DNA of 17,323 nucleotides, taken from NCBI GenBank assembly GCA_903870305.1, contig CAIQCM010000157.1, forward strand, positions 1 through 17,323, in the 5' to 3' direction. Shown here piece after piece: positions 1 through 7,769 of the stretch. Both the position numbers and the translations under genes were made by a program. The stretch is from an uncultured bacterium. Lineage in GTDB: Bacteria; Patescibacteriota; Patescibacteriia; CAIQCM01. How positions within the stretch are numbered: the stretch's first letter is position 1; every line of letters starts with the position of its first letter. Below the pieces are notes generated by a model, which worked only from the letters and a program-made list of their open reading frames with translations, had not been told where the DNA came from and did not search any database.

Positions 1-497
1 CCCGCCTCGGTTTCGGCGCACGCCACGTTGTTGGTCTTGGCGACATTGGTGCCGATCGGAAGCTTAAATTTTTTCGACGCCAACCGCGCCGCAATATGCG
101 CGCATCCTTCGTTCTTCAGACCGTAGTGGACAACCAGCGCGCCCAATTTTGGCAAACGCCACAATCGCGGCTTGGGATTTCCTTCGCACGGCTCGCCGGT
201 AATGGAACCGACTTCTTCAAAACCAAAACCAACTTCCGGCATAATGTCAGTAAGCTTGGCATCCTTATCAAATCCGGCCGAGAGCCCGACGGGATTCGCA
301 AATTTGATGCCAAGGACCGTCTGCTCAAGCCGCGGATTTTTATACGCGAAAAGCCAACGCGTGATGGCGCGCATGGTTTTGTATTTTCCCAAAAAAATGC
401 CCATGCTCGTAAAAGCATCATGGACATTCTCCGCATCGAACAAGAAAAGAATGGGTTTTAACACCCGTCTATATATAGAACCGATGAATTTCGCCAT
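1..497 (-). CDS. pyrD: Dihydroorotate dehydrogenase (quinone), class 2, 5' part only
   Basis: Oxidises dihydroorotate to orotate in de novo pyrimidine synthesis; class 2 enzymes carry FMN, sit on the membrane and pass electrons to quinone. The gene runs off the left edge, so only about 165 N-terminal residues are visible. Translation from the ATG at 497-495 starts MAKFIGSIYRRVLKPILFLF, and LFLFDAENVHDAF matches the class 2 N-terminal membrane-binding motif (LFxxDxExxH). NPVGLSAGFDKDAKL (FMN-binding region), GFGFEEVGSIT, NPKPRLWRLP and YGLKNEG follow in the order usual for the family. The ATG was chosen because it precedes the family N-terminus and lies just after a -10-like TATAGA; no Shine-Dalgarno site is visible. 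The catalytic base and the C-terminal FMN phosphate site lie outside the window. Confidence 0.93.
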   Translation of the reverse strand, partial: MAKFIGSIYRRVLKPILFLFDAENVHDAFTSMGIFLGKYKTMRAITRWLFAYKNPRLEQTVLGIKFANPVGLSAGFDKDAKLTDIMPEVGFGFEEVGSITGEPCEGNPKPRLWRLPKLGALVVHYGLKNEGCAHIAARLASKKFKLPIGTNVAKTNNVACAETEA

Positions 498-507
498 ATG
501 GCCATAC

Positions 508-513
508 TCTATA
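508..513 (-). promoter_or_regulatory. Possible -10 box for pyrD
   Basis: TATAGA on the minus strand, 10 bases before the pyrD ATG and just downstream of the terminator of the preceding gene. No convincing -35 box is seen. A start point 6-7 bases downstream would leave a leader of only a few bases. Confidence 0.4.
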
Positions 514-526
514 ATGAAAATCAGTA

Positions 527-559
527 AAACAAAAGACCCCGCCGAGACGGGATCTTTTT
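527..559 (-). terminator. Rho-independent terminator after the coiled-coil gene
   Basis: On the minus strand GATCCCG and CGGGGTC pair (7 bp, one G-T) around the loop tctcgg. Flanking A and T runs add four more pairs, followed by ttttgtttt. It lies between the stop of the 598-1026 gene and pyrD. The A run on its other side means it could also act on the plus strand. Confidence 0.85.
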
Positions 560-597
560 CGGTTTTTATGGACCCCCGATTGGGTCGGGAATGACGA

Positions 598-1026
598 TCA
601 TGCAAGCAATGCCGGATTGATCGCCATCACTTCTTGGGCATCAACTTGAGTAATGACATTTTTATCTTGGAGTTTTACTGTCAAGAGATCAACTTTGTCG
701 TTGGTCTTCATGAAACCCTCGTGCATTTCCGATCGAAGCGCGGATATTTCGGATCGAATCGAAGATGTTTCTGACGAAAGATTATTATCCACACGCAAAA
801 TATCGCCCTTAAGCTCGGTGCGGACTGAGGACATTCTAGCATCGACTCCTGCAATATCGTTCTTAAGCTCGGTACGAAGCGCATGCATTTCTTCGCCCAC
901 ATGATCAAAACCGCTTTTTACAAGCATTGCCAATTCATCAATAGATGAGGCGTTTTCTTTAATAGCTGTCGCATTTTCTTTAACCAAAGCGGTCAGCTCT
1001 TCAATTTTCTTATTGGTATCTTCCAT
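598..1026 (-). CDS. Coiled-coil protein of unknown function
   Basis: A 142-residue, charged, soluble-looking protein with no membrane segment or signal peptide. Residues about 5-120 show heptad-like spacing of hydrophobic residues with recurring blocks (ENATAIKENASSIDELAMLV; ALRTELKNDI then VRTELKGDI; IRSEISALRSEMHEGF), as expected for a long helical coiled coil. The C-terminal 20 residues (from about QDKNVITQVDAQEV) are less repetitive. I cannot name the family; proteins of this shape include small multimerising or DUF1640-like coiled coils. The ATG at 1026 was chosen over an in-frame GTG at 1044 because a -10-like TACAAT overlaps that GTG. It is a single gene between two terminators. Confidence 0.8.
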   Translation of the reverse strand: MEDTNKKIEELTALVKENATAIKENASSIDELAMLVKSGFDHVGEEMHALRTELKNDIAGVDARMSSVRTELKGDILRVDNNLSSETSSIRSEISALRSEMHEGFMKTNDKVDLLTVKLQDKNVITQVDAQEVMAINPALLA

Positions 1027-1035
1027 GCAAAAAAC

Positions 1036-1064
1036 ATTGTACACCTATTTTAAAAACGCAAAAA
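1036..1064 (-). promoter_or_regulatory. Probable promoter of the coiled-coil gene
   Basis: TTTTTG, 17 bases, TACAAT on the minus strand. The -10 box ends 9 bases before the ATG, so the transcript would have almost no leader. The weak -35 box lies in the T-run of the fusA terminator. Confidence 0.5.
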
Positions 1065-1086
1065 GACCTCCGGATGGAAGTCTTTT
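1060..1086 (-). terminator. Rho-independent terminator of the rpsL-rpsG-fusA operon
   Basis: Minus strand AGACTTCC, loop ATCC, GGAGGTCT (8 bp with one G-T), extended by AAAA/TTTT and a T-run. It lies about 50 bases after the fusA stop. Confidence 0.88.
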
Positions 1087-1090
1087 CACT

Positions 1091-1137
1091 ATTTGCTATA
1101 AGCTATTTGCCACGAGCGACATGCCACGAGCCACGTG
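1091..1137. repeat. Short degenerate repeats after fusA
   Basis: The spacer between the fusA stop and its terminator is made of imperfect repeats: gccacgag occurs twice, with a related gccacgtg, beside gctataagctatttgc. It resembles in style the arrays at other gene borders in this window. No function is known to me. Confidence 0.55.
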
Positions 1138-3216
1138 CTACTTCCTCTTGCCTTCGACGATCTGGGCTTCCACATTCTTGGGGACGTCCGAGTAGTGGGA
1201 GAATTCGATCGAGTAGCTGGCGCGGCCTTGGGTCATGGAGCGCAGTGAGGTCGCGTAGCCGAAGAGTTCGGAGAGCGGGACGTCGGCGTCGATTATTTTC
1301 ATGCCGCCGCGGTCGCGCATTTCCTTGATGATCGCGCGCTTCGAGTTGAGGTCGCCAATGACTTCGCCCATGAAGTTATCCGGCGTAATGACCTCGGTCT
1401 TCATGATCGGCTCGAGGATCGAAACGCCGGCGTGTTTCGCGGCGTCTTGCACGGCCATCGAGCCGGCAATTTTAAAGGCCATTTCGGAGGAGTCCACATC
1501 GTGGTAGGAGCCGTCGTAAACAGTGACCTTGGTGTCGATGACCGGGTAGCCGGCCAAAATGCCGCGCTCGAGTGCTTCTTCGGCGCCTTTGCCGATCGGC
1601 TTGATGAACTCTTTGGGAATGGAACCGCCCGTGGTCTCGTCCTCGAAGATAAAGCCGGTACCGAAAACGCCCGGTTCGACGCGCACATAGCAGTGTCCGT
1701 ATTGTCCGCGGCCGCCGGTCTGTTTGATGTATTTGCCTTCGCCTTCGGCCGGCTTTTTCAAGCGCTCCTTGAAGGCGACCTGCGGCGCGCCGACGTTGCA
1801 CTCCACCTTAAACTCGCGCTTCATGCGGTCGACGATGATGTCGAGGTGCAGTTCGCCCATGCCGGAAATAATGACCTGCCCCGTTTCCTCATCCGAGCGG
1901 ACGCGGAAGGTCGGATCTTCTTCGGCAAGCTTGGAAAGGGCGATGCCCATTTTTTCTTGGTCAACCTTGGTCTTGGGTTCAATGGCGAGCGAGATGACCG
2001 GTTCGGGGAAGGTGAACTTTTCCAGGAGGATCGGATTATTTTCGTCGCAGAGGGTGTGGCCGGTGAAGGTATTCTTGAGCCCGACAGCGGCGGCAATGTC
2101 GCCGGAAAAAACCTCGTCGATGTCTTCGCGGGTGTTGGCGTGCAAGCGGACGAGGCGGCCGATGCGCTCGCGCTCCCCGGTCGCGGTGTTCAAAACGTAG
2201 GAACCGGCTTTGAGCGTGCCGGAATAGACGCGGAAGAAGCAGAGCTTGCCTATGAACGGGTCGGCGGCGATCTTGAACATGATGGCCGTGAGCGGTTCGG
2301 TGTCGTTAAGTTTGCGCTCGATCACCTTATCGTGGTCGTCGGGATCGGTGCCTTTGACCGAGCCGATATCCGCGGGCGACGGCAAATAATCGACGATGGC
2401 GTCCAAGAGGAACTGCACGCCCTTGTTCTTAAGAGCCGAACCGCAAAGAATGGGAACGAACTCAAATTTGCAGGTTCCCTTGCGGATCAGGCGTTTCAAT
2501 TCTTCTTCGGGAATTTCTTCGCCGGCCAAGAACTTGTTCATCGAATTCTCATCTTGTTCGACGATCTTTTCGATCATCTTGGTGCGCCATTCTTTGGCCA
2601 GGGCGACCATGTCGGCCGGGATCTCTTCTTCGCGAATATCCTTGCCCATTTCATCGTAATAGACGAAGGCCTTCATTTTGAGAAGATCAACGATGCCCTT
2701 GAAACCGTCCTCAGTGCCAATGGGGAGCTGCAACGGATAGGCGTTCTTGGTCAAGCGGTCAAGAATTGATTTAACATCCTTGTAAAAATCCGCGCCCGTG
2801 CGATCGAGCTTGTTGATGAAACAAACGCGCGGCACTTTGTAGTCGTCGGCGTAGTGCCAGTTGGTTTCGGATTGCGGCTCAACGCCGGCAACGCCGTCAA
2901 AAATGACGGCAGCGCCGTCAAGAACGCGAAGCGAACGCTTAACTTCGACGGTAAAGTCGATGTGCCCCGGCGTGTCGATGAGGTTAAGGCGATGCCCTTT
3001 CCAAAAACAAGTGGTGGCGGCGGAAGTAATAGTGATGCCGCGCTCGCGCTCCTGTTCCATCCAGTCCATGGTCGTGTCGCCCTCGTGCACCTCGCCTATC
3101 TTGTGTTTCTTGCCGGTATAAAAAAGAATGCGCTCGGAGACCGTGGTCTTGCCGGCGTCGATGTGGGCGATGACTCCGAAGTTGCGGTACTTATCTATGG
3201 GGTATTCTCTAGGCAT
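1138..3216 (-). CDS. fusA: Translation elongation factor G
   Basis: GTPase that moves tRNAs and mRNA through the ribosome after peptide bond formation and helps recycle ribosomes. At 692 residues it has the usual bacterial length. The G-domain motifs are intact: AHIDAGKT at 17-24 (P-loop), [10 protein letters not shown] around 59-68 (switch I), DTPGH at 81-85, NKLD at 135-138 and GSAL near residue 261. Domains II to V follow, including GMGELHLD of domain III and GGRGQYGH of domain IV. It is the last gene of the rpsL-rpsG operon, but a GxxExxY gene sits between rpsG and fusA. The start is fixed by [20 protein letters not shown]. No Shine-Dalgarno site is visible; the leader is a repeat array of attcgta units. 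Confidence 0.98.
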   Translation of the reverse strand: MPREYPIDKYRNFGVIAHIDAGKTTVSERILFYTGKKHKIGEVHEGDTTMDWMEQERERGITITSAATTCFWKGHRLNLIDTPGHIDFTVEVKRSLRVLDGAAVIFDGVAGVEPQSETNWHYADDYKVPRVCFINKLDRTGADFYKDVKSILDRLTKNAYPLQLPIGTEDGFKGIVDLLKMKAFVYYDEMGKDIREEEIPADMVALAKEWRTKMIEKIVEQDENSMNKFLAGEEIPEEELKRLIRKGTCKFEFVPILCGSALKNKGVQFLLDAIVDYLPSPADIGSVKGTDPDDHDKVIERKLNDTEPLTAIMFKIAADPFIGKLCFFRVYSGTLKAGSYVLNTATGERERIGRLVRLHANTREDIDEVFSGDIAAAVGLKNTFTGHTLCDENNPILLEKFTFPEPVISLAIEPKTKVDQEKMGIALSKLAEEDPTFRVRSDEETGQVIISGMGELHLDIIVDRMKREFKVECNVGAPQVAFKERLKKPAEGEGKYIKQTGGRGQYGHCYVRVEPGVFGTGFIFEDETTGGSIPKEFIKPIGKGAEEALERGILAGYPVIDTKVTVYDGSYHDVDSSEMAFKIAGSMAVQDAAKHAGVSILEPIMKTEVITPDNFMGEVIGDLNSKRAIIKEMRDRGGMKIIDADVPLSELFGYATSLRSMTQGRASYSIEFSHYSDVPKNVEAQIVEGKRK

Positions 3217-3220
3217 ATTG

Positions 3221-3256
3221 TCTTACGAATATACGAATCTTTTACGAATTACGAAT
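3221..3256. repeat. attcgta/tacgaat array between GxxExxY gene and fusA
   Basis: Four imperfect copies of tacgaat in plus orientation. They supply the last codons and stop of the GxxExxY gene and the leader of fusA. The array matches the inverted array at 3659-3699, with about 32 of 37 positions identical after reverse complementing. Confidence 0.85.
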
Positions 3257-3658
3257 AGCAGTTTGATTGTCAGGATTGAGAACGCGCTTAAAGCTCACTC
3301 CATTACTGGTAAAATTTGCCAGAATAGCGAGCGGTAAATGGGATGTTTGAAGATACGAAACAACTTGATTGAAGTTGTTCTTTAGGAACCTATCCCCTCT
3401 TTTGATTTCCAAGATAATTCTATTTTCAACCAGAAAGTCAAAAAAGTGTTTCCCAACGATTTGATTATCAAAGCGGATATCGCAGGCGACTTGTTCGGAA
3501 AATTTTATTCCTGCTTTGCTAAACGCCGTCGCCAGCGCCCGTCCGTAAACGATCTCACGATGCCCAAATCCGAGTTCATTGTAGACGTCGTACAAGACCC
3601 CAACGATCTTATAACTTAACTCTGGCTCAACCAAATCACTACGCGTTAGTTTGATCAT
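3242..3658 (-). CDS. GxxExxY family protein
   Basis: A 138-residue member of the GxxExxY family, small proteins with a PD-(D/E)XK nuclease-like fold whose biological role is not established. The signature is at residues 32-38 (G-H-R-E-I-V-Y). A nuclease-like core follows: FDFLVEN with Asp74, then LEIK with Glu84 and Lys86, then NQVVSYLQ. It lies between rpsG and fusA on the same strand and is probably co-transcribed with them. Its last residues, TAIRNS, and its stop codon are encoded by the attcgta array, and another such array precedes its ATG. The whole gene is therefore bracketed by inverted copies of one repeat array. This looks like a cassette inserted in a conserved operon (inference). 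There is no Shine-Dalgarno site. Confidence 0.9.
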   Translation of the reverse strand: MIKLTRSDLVEPELSYKIVGVLYDVYNELGFGHREIVYGRALATAFSKAGIKFSEQVACDIRFDNQIVGKHFFDFLVENRIILEIKRGDRFLKNNFNQVVSYLQTSHLPLAILANFTSNGVSFKRVLNPDNQTAIRNS

Positions 3659-3699
3659 TTATTCGTAAATTCGTAAGAAATTCGTAATTTCGTAAGAAT
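3659..3699. repeat. attcgta array between rpsG and GxxExxY gene
   Basis: Four imperfect attcgta units, inverted relative to the array at 3221-3256. It fills the whole spacer from the rpsG stop to the GxxExxY start codon. Confidence 0.85.
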
Positions 3700-4170
3700 C
3701 TAGAATTTGGCAAAGTGAGCGAATGCCCTGTTGGCTTCGGCCATGCGGTGAACGTCGGCGCGCTTTTTGACGGCGTTGCCTTCGTTCGCGGAAGCGGAAG
3801 CGATCTCTTCGGCGATCTTGATCGCCATCGGCTTACCCTTCCTCGTTTTGGCCGCTTCGATCATCCAACGAAAAGCCAGCGAGAGGCGGCGTTCGCCGCG
3901 AACCGGGATCGGAATTTGGTAGTTGGCGCCTCCCACGCGGCGGGACTTGACTTCAACAGCGGGAGAGACGTTCTTAATAGCTTCTTCAAAAGCATCAATG
4001 GCCGCTTTGCCGGTCTTTTCGGCAACAATATCCATGGCGTCATAGACGACCTTGGTGGCGGTGTTCTTCTTGCCGCCTTCCATCATGTAATTGATAAACT
4101 TGGCCAAGTTCGTGGAAGAGTACTTGGGGTCGGCCGCAATTTCGCGCTTAGGAGCTTTCTTGTGTCGCAT
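3700..4170 (-). CDS. rpsG: 30S ribosomal protein S7
   Basis: Primary binder of the 3' major domain of 16S rRNA and organiser of the 30S head. Its 156 residues are the usual bacterial length. It starts MRHKKAPKR and carries NYMMEGGKK, AIKNVSPAVEVKSRRVGGANYQ and PIPVRGERRLSLAFRW, all typical of S7. The ATG at 4170 is 9 bases after the rpsL stop, so the two are tightly coupled. No Shine-Dalgarno motif is seen in that spacer, which fits re-use of ribosomes finishing rpsL (inference). Confidence 0.98.
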   Translation of the reverse strand: MRHKKAPKREIAADPKYSSTNLAKFINYMMEGGKKNTATKVVYDAMDIVAEKTGKAAIDAFEEAIKNVSPAVEVKSRRVGGANYQIPIPVRGERRLSLAFRWMIEAAKTRKGKPMAIKIAEEIASASANEGNAVKKRADVHRMAEANRAFAHFAKF

Positions 4171-4179
4171 AGGTAAAAA

Positions 4180-4608
4180 TTATTTCTTGGCCGCCTTAGG
4201 GCGCTTGGTTCCGTAAATGGAGCGGCTCCCCTTGCGGTCGGCAACGCCTTGCGTGTCGTAAATGCCGCGCACAATGTGGTAGCGAACGCCGGGAAGATCT
4301 TTAACGCGGCCGCCGCGGATCATGACGATAGAGTGTTCTTGCAAATTGTGTCCCTCGCCCGGAATATAGGCCGTCACTTCCATGCCGTTAGAAAGGCGGA
4401 TGCGGGCGATCTTACGCAAAGCCGAGTTCGGCTTTTTCGGGGTCATGGTGGTCACCTTAACGCAAACGCCGCGCTTGAACGAAGCGCCCTTCGGCAAAAT
4501 GGTCTTGGAGCGCACCAAAGTATTGGTGACAAACTGCAAAGCCGGCGTCTTTGACTTGCGCTTAATGATCCGGCGTCCTTTCCGAACGAGTTGATTTATT
4601 GTAGGCAT
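4180..4608 (-). CDS. rpsL: 30S ribosomal protein S12
   Basis: Decoding-centre protein of the small subunit. At 142 residues it is longer than the common 124, mainly through its C-terminal region. Diagnostic segments are present: [42 protein letters not shown] and [17 protein letters not shown]. The lysines where streptomycin resistance changes usually fall (in KKPNSALRK and RVKDLPG) are unchanged, and the aspartate of VKDLPG, the known methylthiolation site, is present. It is the first gene of the operon with rpsG, the GxxExxY gene and fusA, transcribed from the promoter at 4650-4678. No Shine-Dalgarno site is visible in the roughly 35-base leader. Confidence 0.98.
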   Translation of the reverse strand: MPTINQLVRKGRRIIKRKSKTPALQFVTNTLVRSKTILPKGASFKRGVCVKVTTMTPKKPNSALRKIARIRLSNGMEVTAYIPGEGHNLQEHSIVMIRGGRVKDLPGVRYHIVRGIYDTQGVADRKGSRSIYGTKRPKAAKK

Positions 4609-4649
4609 GTATGGAATAAAAATAAACGTCTGTCGCGTTTGTTAGTAGA

Positions 4650-4678
4650 ACAATATCATGACTCGATTTTTGCGTCAA
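4650..4678 (-). promoter_or_regulatory. Promoter of the rpsL-rpsG-fusA operon
   Basis: TTGACG, exactly 17 bases, TATTGT on the minus strand. This gives a leader of about 35 bases before the rpsL ATG. It is one of the best sigma-70 type matches in the window. Confidence 0.8.
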
Positions 4679-4683
4679 TACCG

Positions 4684-4704
4684 TGCCCGCCCCTCCCCCG
4701 CCTA
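4684..4704 (-). other. G-rich tract upstream of the rpsL promoter
   Basis: The minus strand reads GGCGGGGGAGGGGCGGGC here, a few bases upstream of the -35 box. Runs of 2, 5, 4 and 3 G with one-base spacers could form a two-tetrad or bulged quadruplex. Alternatively it may be only compositional. Confidence 0.4.
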
Positions 4705-4717
4705 TCGGTTTTAAGCC

Positions 4718-4753
4718 AAAAAGAAAAGCCGCAACCCCCGATGGAATTGCGGC
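4718..4753 (-). terminator. Rho-independent terminator after the helicase gene
   Basis: Minus strand GCCGCAA and TTGCGGC pair perfectly (7 bp) around a 12-base loop, followed by TTTTCTTTTT. It starts a few bases after the helicase stop. Confidence 0.87.
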
Positions 4754-4759
4754 CGTAAG

Positions 4760-6871
4760 TTATGCGCTAGCGTTGCCTTTCCGCTTTTTACGCAGGTTGG
4801 CAACAGCTTTCTCGACCTGATCGAGACAATAAAAACTCTGAATATGACCGCCTCTATCTCTTCCCTTTCTCGAAACAAGGCCGGTACCGGCTTTTGCATC
4901 AGCAATTGCTGTATCAATCGTCTTACGCGTTACGTGTCCAATCCTCTCCTTTAACGCATGTACCGTTCCCCACACATGACCATCATCACAGAACAGACCA
5001 TTCTCACTCGCCCTATCCGTGACGACAGATAATTTCTTACAAGCGGCTTCAACATCATCAACCTTGTAAAAATCCGCAACATGACCTCGACGATCTTTGC
5101 CTATTATCGACCCGGGTTTATGTTTCTTGATTCCGCGCCTCACTGAGGCGTCCGATATGCCTAGCAGTGCCGCAATAGGCCCTTTCGTGCCCCATGAACG
5201 ATTCTCATACGTAATAAGACCATCACTGTCGGCATTGATTGCGGTTACCGTTTTACCACAGGCAGCGGCGACCTCCGCAAGATCATAGAAAGTTCGATCC
5301 TTGCCCCTAAAATCTTTTCCGTTCTTTACGGTAAGTTCGAAACCGATAATCTTGCGATCAATTGTCGTCGATGCTATTTCAAGCATATTTGCAATTACTT
5401 CTTTTGTTCCCCATATACGACCACCATCCTCAAAGAACCCGTCTTTTCCCGCACGGTATGCCCATTCCGTTTCCATCGCATCAACGAAGATCAGCTTCGG
5501 CTTGGCATGTTTGGGCAGGTAGGGAGAATCTTCTTCCTCTTCATCATCGTTTTCTTCCTTAGGACCGCAGATGATTCCACCTGTCACAAATCTGTCTTTG
5601 CCGAATATAATCGGCGCTGACATTGGCGAGAGCTTTCCGCCTTGGAAGTGCGCATCGAGGATCAAAGCAACCTTATTGGGGTTGGAAAGATCGATCCGCA
5701 GTACCCGCCCCATGATCTGCACATAGACGACCCGCGACGTTGTCGGCCTGAGGATCATACCGACCTCCGCCCCTGGCGCATCCCAACCTTCACGCAAGAC
5801 CATGACCGACGAGATTAAATTTATTTCTCGCTGATCATAAGCTTCGAGAATCTTAAGTCGTCTACGGTCTGGGGTCCTTCCGGTTATACAAGCCGATGGA
5901 ATTCCAAGACCACCGATGACTTCGGCAAGCATCTGTGCCTCTTCAACACCCGGACAAACCGCGAAACACTGCTTGTGACGCAAGTCGTACTGCCGATTCT
6001 TGTACAAACGGCGAACCGTTTCGCACATGACTGGCCAGTGTTTGGCCATGAGTTTTTGGAGCGCGCTGGCGTCGTAATCAAGGCCGTATTCCCCTTCCTT
6101 AAGGGGAATTTGGTCAAACTTCGCGTCAAACTCGATTCGGCCATAAGCCAGCGATGACAACCAGTGGTTTTCAATCCCCCAACGAACTGTGCGTTCGTCG
6201 ATCATTGTCCCGAAGTGCGCTCGAGCAAAACGGCTGGGGTCGCCATAGAGAATTTTTCCATTCTCCATCTCGACCGAAACGTAACCGTTCTTTGCTGCGT
6301 TACCTAAGTAGTCGGGTGTCGCCGTGTAACCGACGATGACCGCTTCTGGGAAAAACGACAGCTTTTTTTGCGCGCTCTCTGTGTAGGCCCAATGGCATTC
6401 GTCCCAAATGATCAATGACGGGACGAATTTCAAAGCCAGCTGATCGGCATGTAGCTCGAAGCTGTCGTTGGTCGTGATCACAATGTCGGAGTGATCGTGG
6501 CCGCGCAGAGCGATGGTCTCATCGTTCTCGCCAACAACGCGGGACACGCTCGAAAGATGTCCGAGTATGCCGCCAGTTGATTGTTGTATCTTCCTCGCCG
6601 TCTGCTGAAGTAACACCTTGGTTGGAACAATTACCAAGCACCGCAGTCCAGTGCAAAATTGCAGGATCGACGAAAAGAGATAGGTTTTCCCCAAACCGGT
6701 AGCGTGAGCAAAGTACCCGCGCCGCGATCCTCTTGGATCGCATAACCACTTATGCAGCCGCCCAAAGGCCTCGATCTGGTAAGGCCGCGGCGGTTTTGAC
6801 AATTGATTGAGGGAGGACAGCAGGGCCTGTGTGCGCTTAGCTAATGCTTCTCGATTTTGATGATGATTCAC
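4760..6871 (-). CDS. Superfamily 2 DEAD/DEAH-type helicase with three C-terminal 74-residue repeats
   Basis: A 703-residue ATP-dependent nucleic acid helicase or translocase. Motifs in order: RPYQIEA at 29-35, Walker A ATGLGKT at 57-63, VPTKVLLQQ near 82-90, Walker B DECH at 157-160, TAT at 183-185, REGWDAPGAEVG near 360-371 and QIMGRVLR at 385-392. All ATPase residues look intact. An acidic linker (DDEEEED, about 444-450) separates the helicase core from three tandem units starting near residues 474, 548 and 622. Each unit has the pattern G-x(n)-WGT, then a helix-turn-helix-like stretch (IAALLGISDASVRRGI in unit 2), then G-(R/K)DRxGH-x(2-3)-FY-x-L/V. The unit family is not known to me; DNA binding is a guess. 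The start is GTG at 6871 with GAGG 6 bases upstream. It resembles the type I restriction and UvrB-like branch in layout, but no methylase or partner is adjacent, so its job is open. Confidence 0.93.
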   Translation of the reverse strand: MNHHQNREALAKRTQALLSSLNQLSKPPRPYQIEAFGRLHKWLCDPRGSRRGYFAHATGLGKTYLFSSILQFCTGLRCLVIVPTKVLLQQTARKIQQSTGGILGHLSSVSRVVGENDETIALRGHDHSDIVITTNDSFELHADQLALKFVPSLIIWDECHWAYTESAQKKLSFFPEAVIVGYTATPDYLGNAAKNGYVSVEMENGKILYGDPSRFARAHFGTMIDERTVRWGIENHWLSSLAYGRIEFDAKFDQIPLKEGEYGLDYDASALQKLMAKHWPVMCETVRRLYKNRQYDLRHKQCFAVCPGVEEAQMLAEVIGGLGIPSACITGRTPDRRRLKILEAYDQREINLISSVMVLREGWDAPGAEVGMILRPTTSRVVYVQIMGRVLRIDLSNPNKVALILDAHFQGGKLSPMSAPIIFGKDRFVTGGIICGPKEENDDEEEEDSPYLPKHAKPKLIFVDAMETEWAYRAGKDGFFEDGGRIWGTKEVIANMLEIASTTIDRKIIGFELTVKNGKDFRGKDRTFYDLAEVAAACGKTVTAINADSDGLITYENRSWGTKGPIAALLGISDASVRRGIKKHKPGSIIGKDRRGHVADFYKVDDVEAACKKLSVVTDRASENGLFCDDGHVWGTVHALKERIGHVTRKTIDTAIADAKAGTGLVSRKGRDRGGHIQSFYCLDQVEKAVANLRKKRKGNASA

Positions 6872-6881
6872 TTTTCACCTC

Positions 6882-6910
6882 TGTATTCTGTATGTAGAAT
6901 TGTTTGTCAA
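6882..6910 (-). promoter_or_regulatory. Probable helicase promoter with overlapping small palindromes
   Basis: A perfect TTGACA on the minus strand (6905-6910) is followed after 17 bases by a weak -10, AATACA. Two inverted repeats lie in it, ATTGACAAACAAT and ATTCTACATACAGAAT; they could be operator half-sites. The GTG start and its GAGG site follow closely. Confidence 0.5.
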
Positions 6911-6928
6911 TTTGCTAGCCATAAACGC

Positions 6929-6954
6929 AAAAATTCGCGTTCAGGCAACGCGAA
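6929..6954 (-). terminator. Rho-independent terminator after the site-2 protease gene
   Basis: Minus strand TTCGCGTT, loop gcctg, AACGCGAA: a perfect 8-bp stem followed by TTTTT. It lies 44 bases after the protease stop. Confidence 0.87.
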
Positions 6955-6998
6955 AACATATCATAAAATTATGTTTTTGTCAAGATAATCGTCTAAAT

Positions 6999-7634
6999 CT
7001 ACGCAAACAACCTCAGCGTAAAATTCGCGGCGAAGGAAAAAATGGTTGAGAGGATGTTGAGGCCCGACAAGCTGTCGAGGAGGATCAGGCCGAGGAGTAA
7101 GAGGGGGCCGCGGGTTTCGAGAAAAAAGCGAGTTTTGTAGTGTTCGGGCGCGGCGAGGGCCGAGAGTAAGAACTTCGAGCCGTCTAGGGGCGGCACGGGA
7201 ATAAGATTGAAGAGGCAAAGAATTAAATTCAGCTGGATCAATAATTCGAGGAACGCAAGCAACAAATTGTCCAGCGGCAAGAACGGGTGAACAAACTTAA
7301 AGATAAGGCCGAAAACAAGGATCATTACAAGATTTGAAACAGGGCCGGCGGCGGCGACCAGCGTACTCCCCCATTTGGGATAGCGCAGATTATACGGATT
7401 GTATGGCACGGGCTTGCCCCAGCCAAAACCGATTAAGACCAGCGCCAAAAAGCCGATCGGGTCCAAGTGCACGAGCGGGTTTAGCGACAGCCGGCCCATG
7501 CGCTTGGCCGTCTGGTCGCCAAGAAAGTGCGCGGCCAAAGCATGGGAAAACTCATGAAAGGTCAGCGCGATCAAGATCGCCGCGACCCAAGCGATGAAAT
7601 ATAGCGGATTTTGCGCAAGCAAGGAAATTGGCAT
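6999..7634 (-). CDS. Site-2 protease family (M50) membrane metalloprotease
   Basis: An intramembrane zinc metalloprotease of 211 residues, the short form without a PDZ domain. HEFSH at 27-31, in the first hydrophobic segment, is the HExxH zinc motif, and NLIPVPPLDG at 143-152 supplies the third zinc ligand (Asp151). AAAGPVSNL near 94-102 is also typical of the family. Five or six hydrophobic segments are visible. Family members release membrane-bound regulators or cleave signal peptide remnants; the substrate here is unknown. It is a single gene, divergent from rpmB, with a repeat array directly before its ATG and no Shine-Dalgarno site. Confidence 0.93.
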   Translation of the reverse strand: MPISLLAQNPLYFIAWVAAILIALTFHEFSHALAAHFLGDQTAKRMGRLSLNPLVHLDPIGFLALVLIGFGWGKPVPYNPYNLRYPKWGSTLVAAAGPVSNLVMILVFGLIFKFVHPFLPLDNLLLAFLELLIQLNLILCLFNLIPVPPLDGSKFLLSALAAPEHYKTRFFLETRGPLLLLGLILLDSLSGLNILSTIFSFAANFTLRLFA

Positions 7635-7638
7635 GCGG

Positions 7639-7673
7639 ATGAATGTCGAATGACTAATGTCGAATGTCTAATT
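7639..7673. repeat. Degenerate repeat array before the protease start
   Basis: Imperfect repeats of gaatgtc and ctaat (gaatgtcgaatgactaatgt, then cgaatgtctaat) end a few bases from the protease start codon. It is like the arrays at other gene borders in the window but has its own unit. Confidence 0.7.
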
Positions 7674-7693
7674 ACGATACCACGAATCAACCC

Positions 7694-7722
7694 TTGCACA
7701 AATACTCGATCTCTGGTATCTT
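7694..7722 (+). promoter_or_regulatory. Promoter of rpmB
   Basis: TTGCAC, exactly 17 bases, TATCTT. It gives a leader of about 40 bases made mostly of the aactca array. Confidence 0.65.
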
Positions 7723-7731
7723 TCCGTTCGT

Positions 7732-7769
7732 ACTCACTAACAACTCAAAACTCATAACTAGCAACTCAT
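7732..7769. repeat. Degenerate aactca array before rpmB
   Basis: Imperfect repeats of aactca and actcat (actcactaacaactcaaaa, then ctcataactagcaactcat) run directly into the rpmB ATG. Confidence 0.7.

Noticed and set aside
96..594. Overlapping plus-strand frames at the left edge
   Set aside because: They are antisense to pyrD, which shows clear family motifs on the minus strand.
1432..2769. Long open frame of 445 codons on the plus strand
   Set aside because: It lies wholly antisense to fusA, whose protein is unmistakable; the frame is open because of codon bias in fusA.
3221..3699. CRISPR array from the attcgta repeats
   Set aside because: Units are 7-9 bases, with no regular spacers, and a gene lies between the two blocks.
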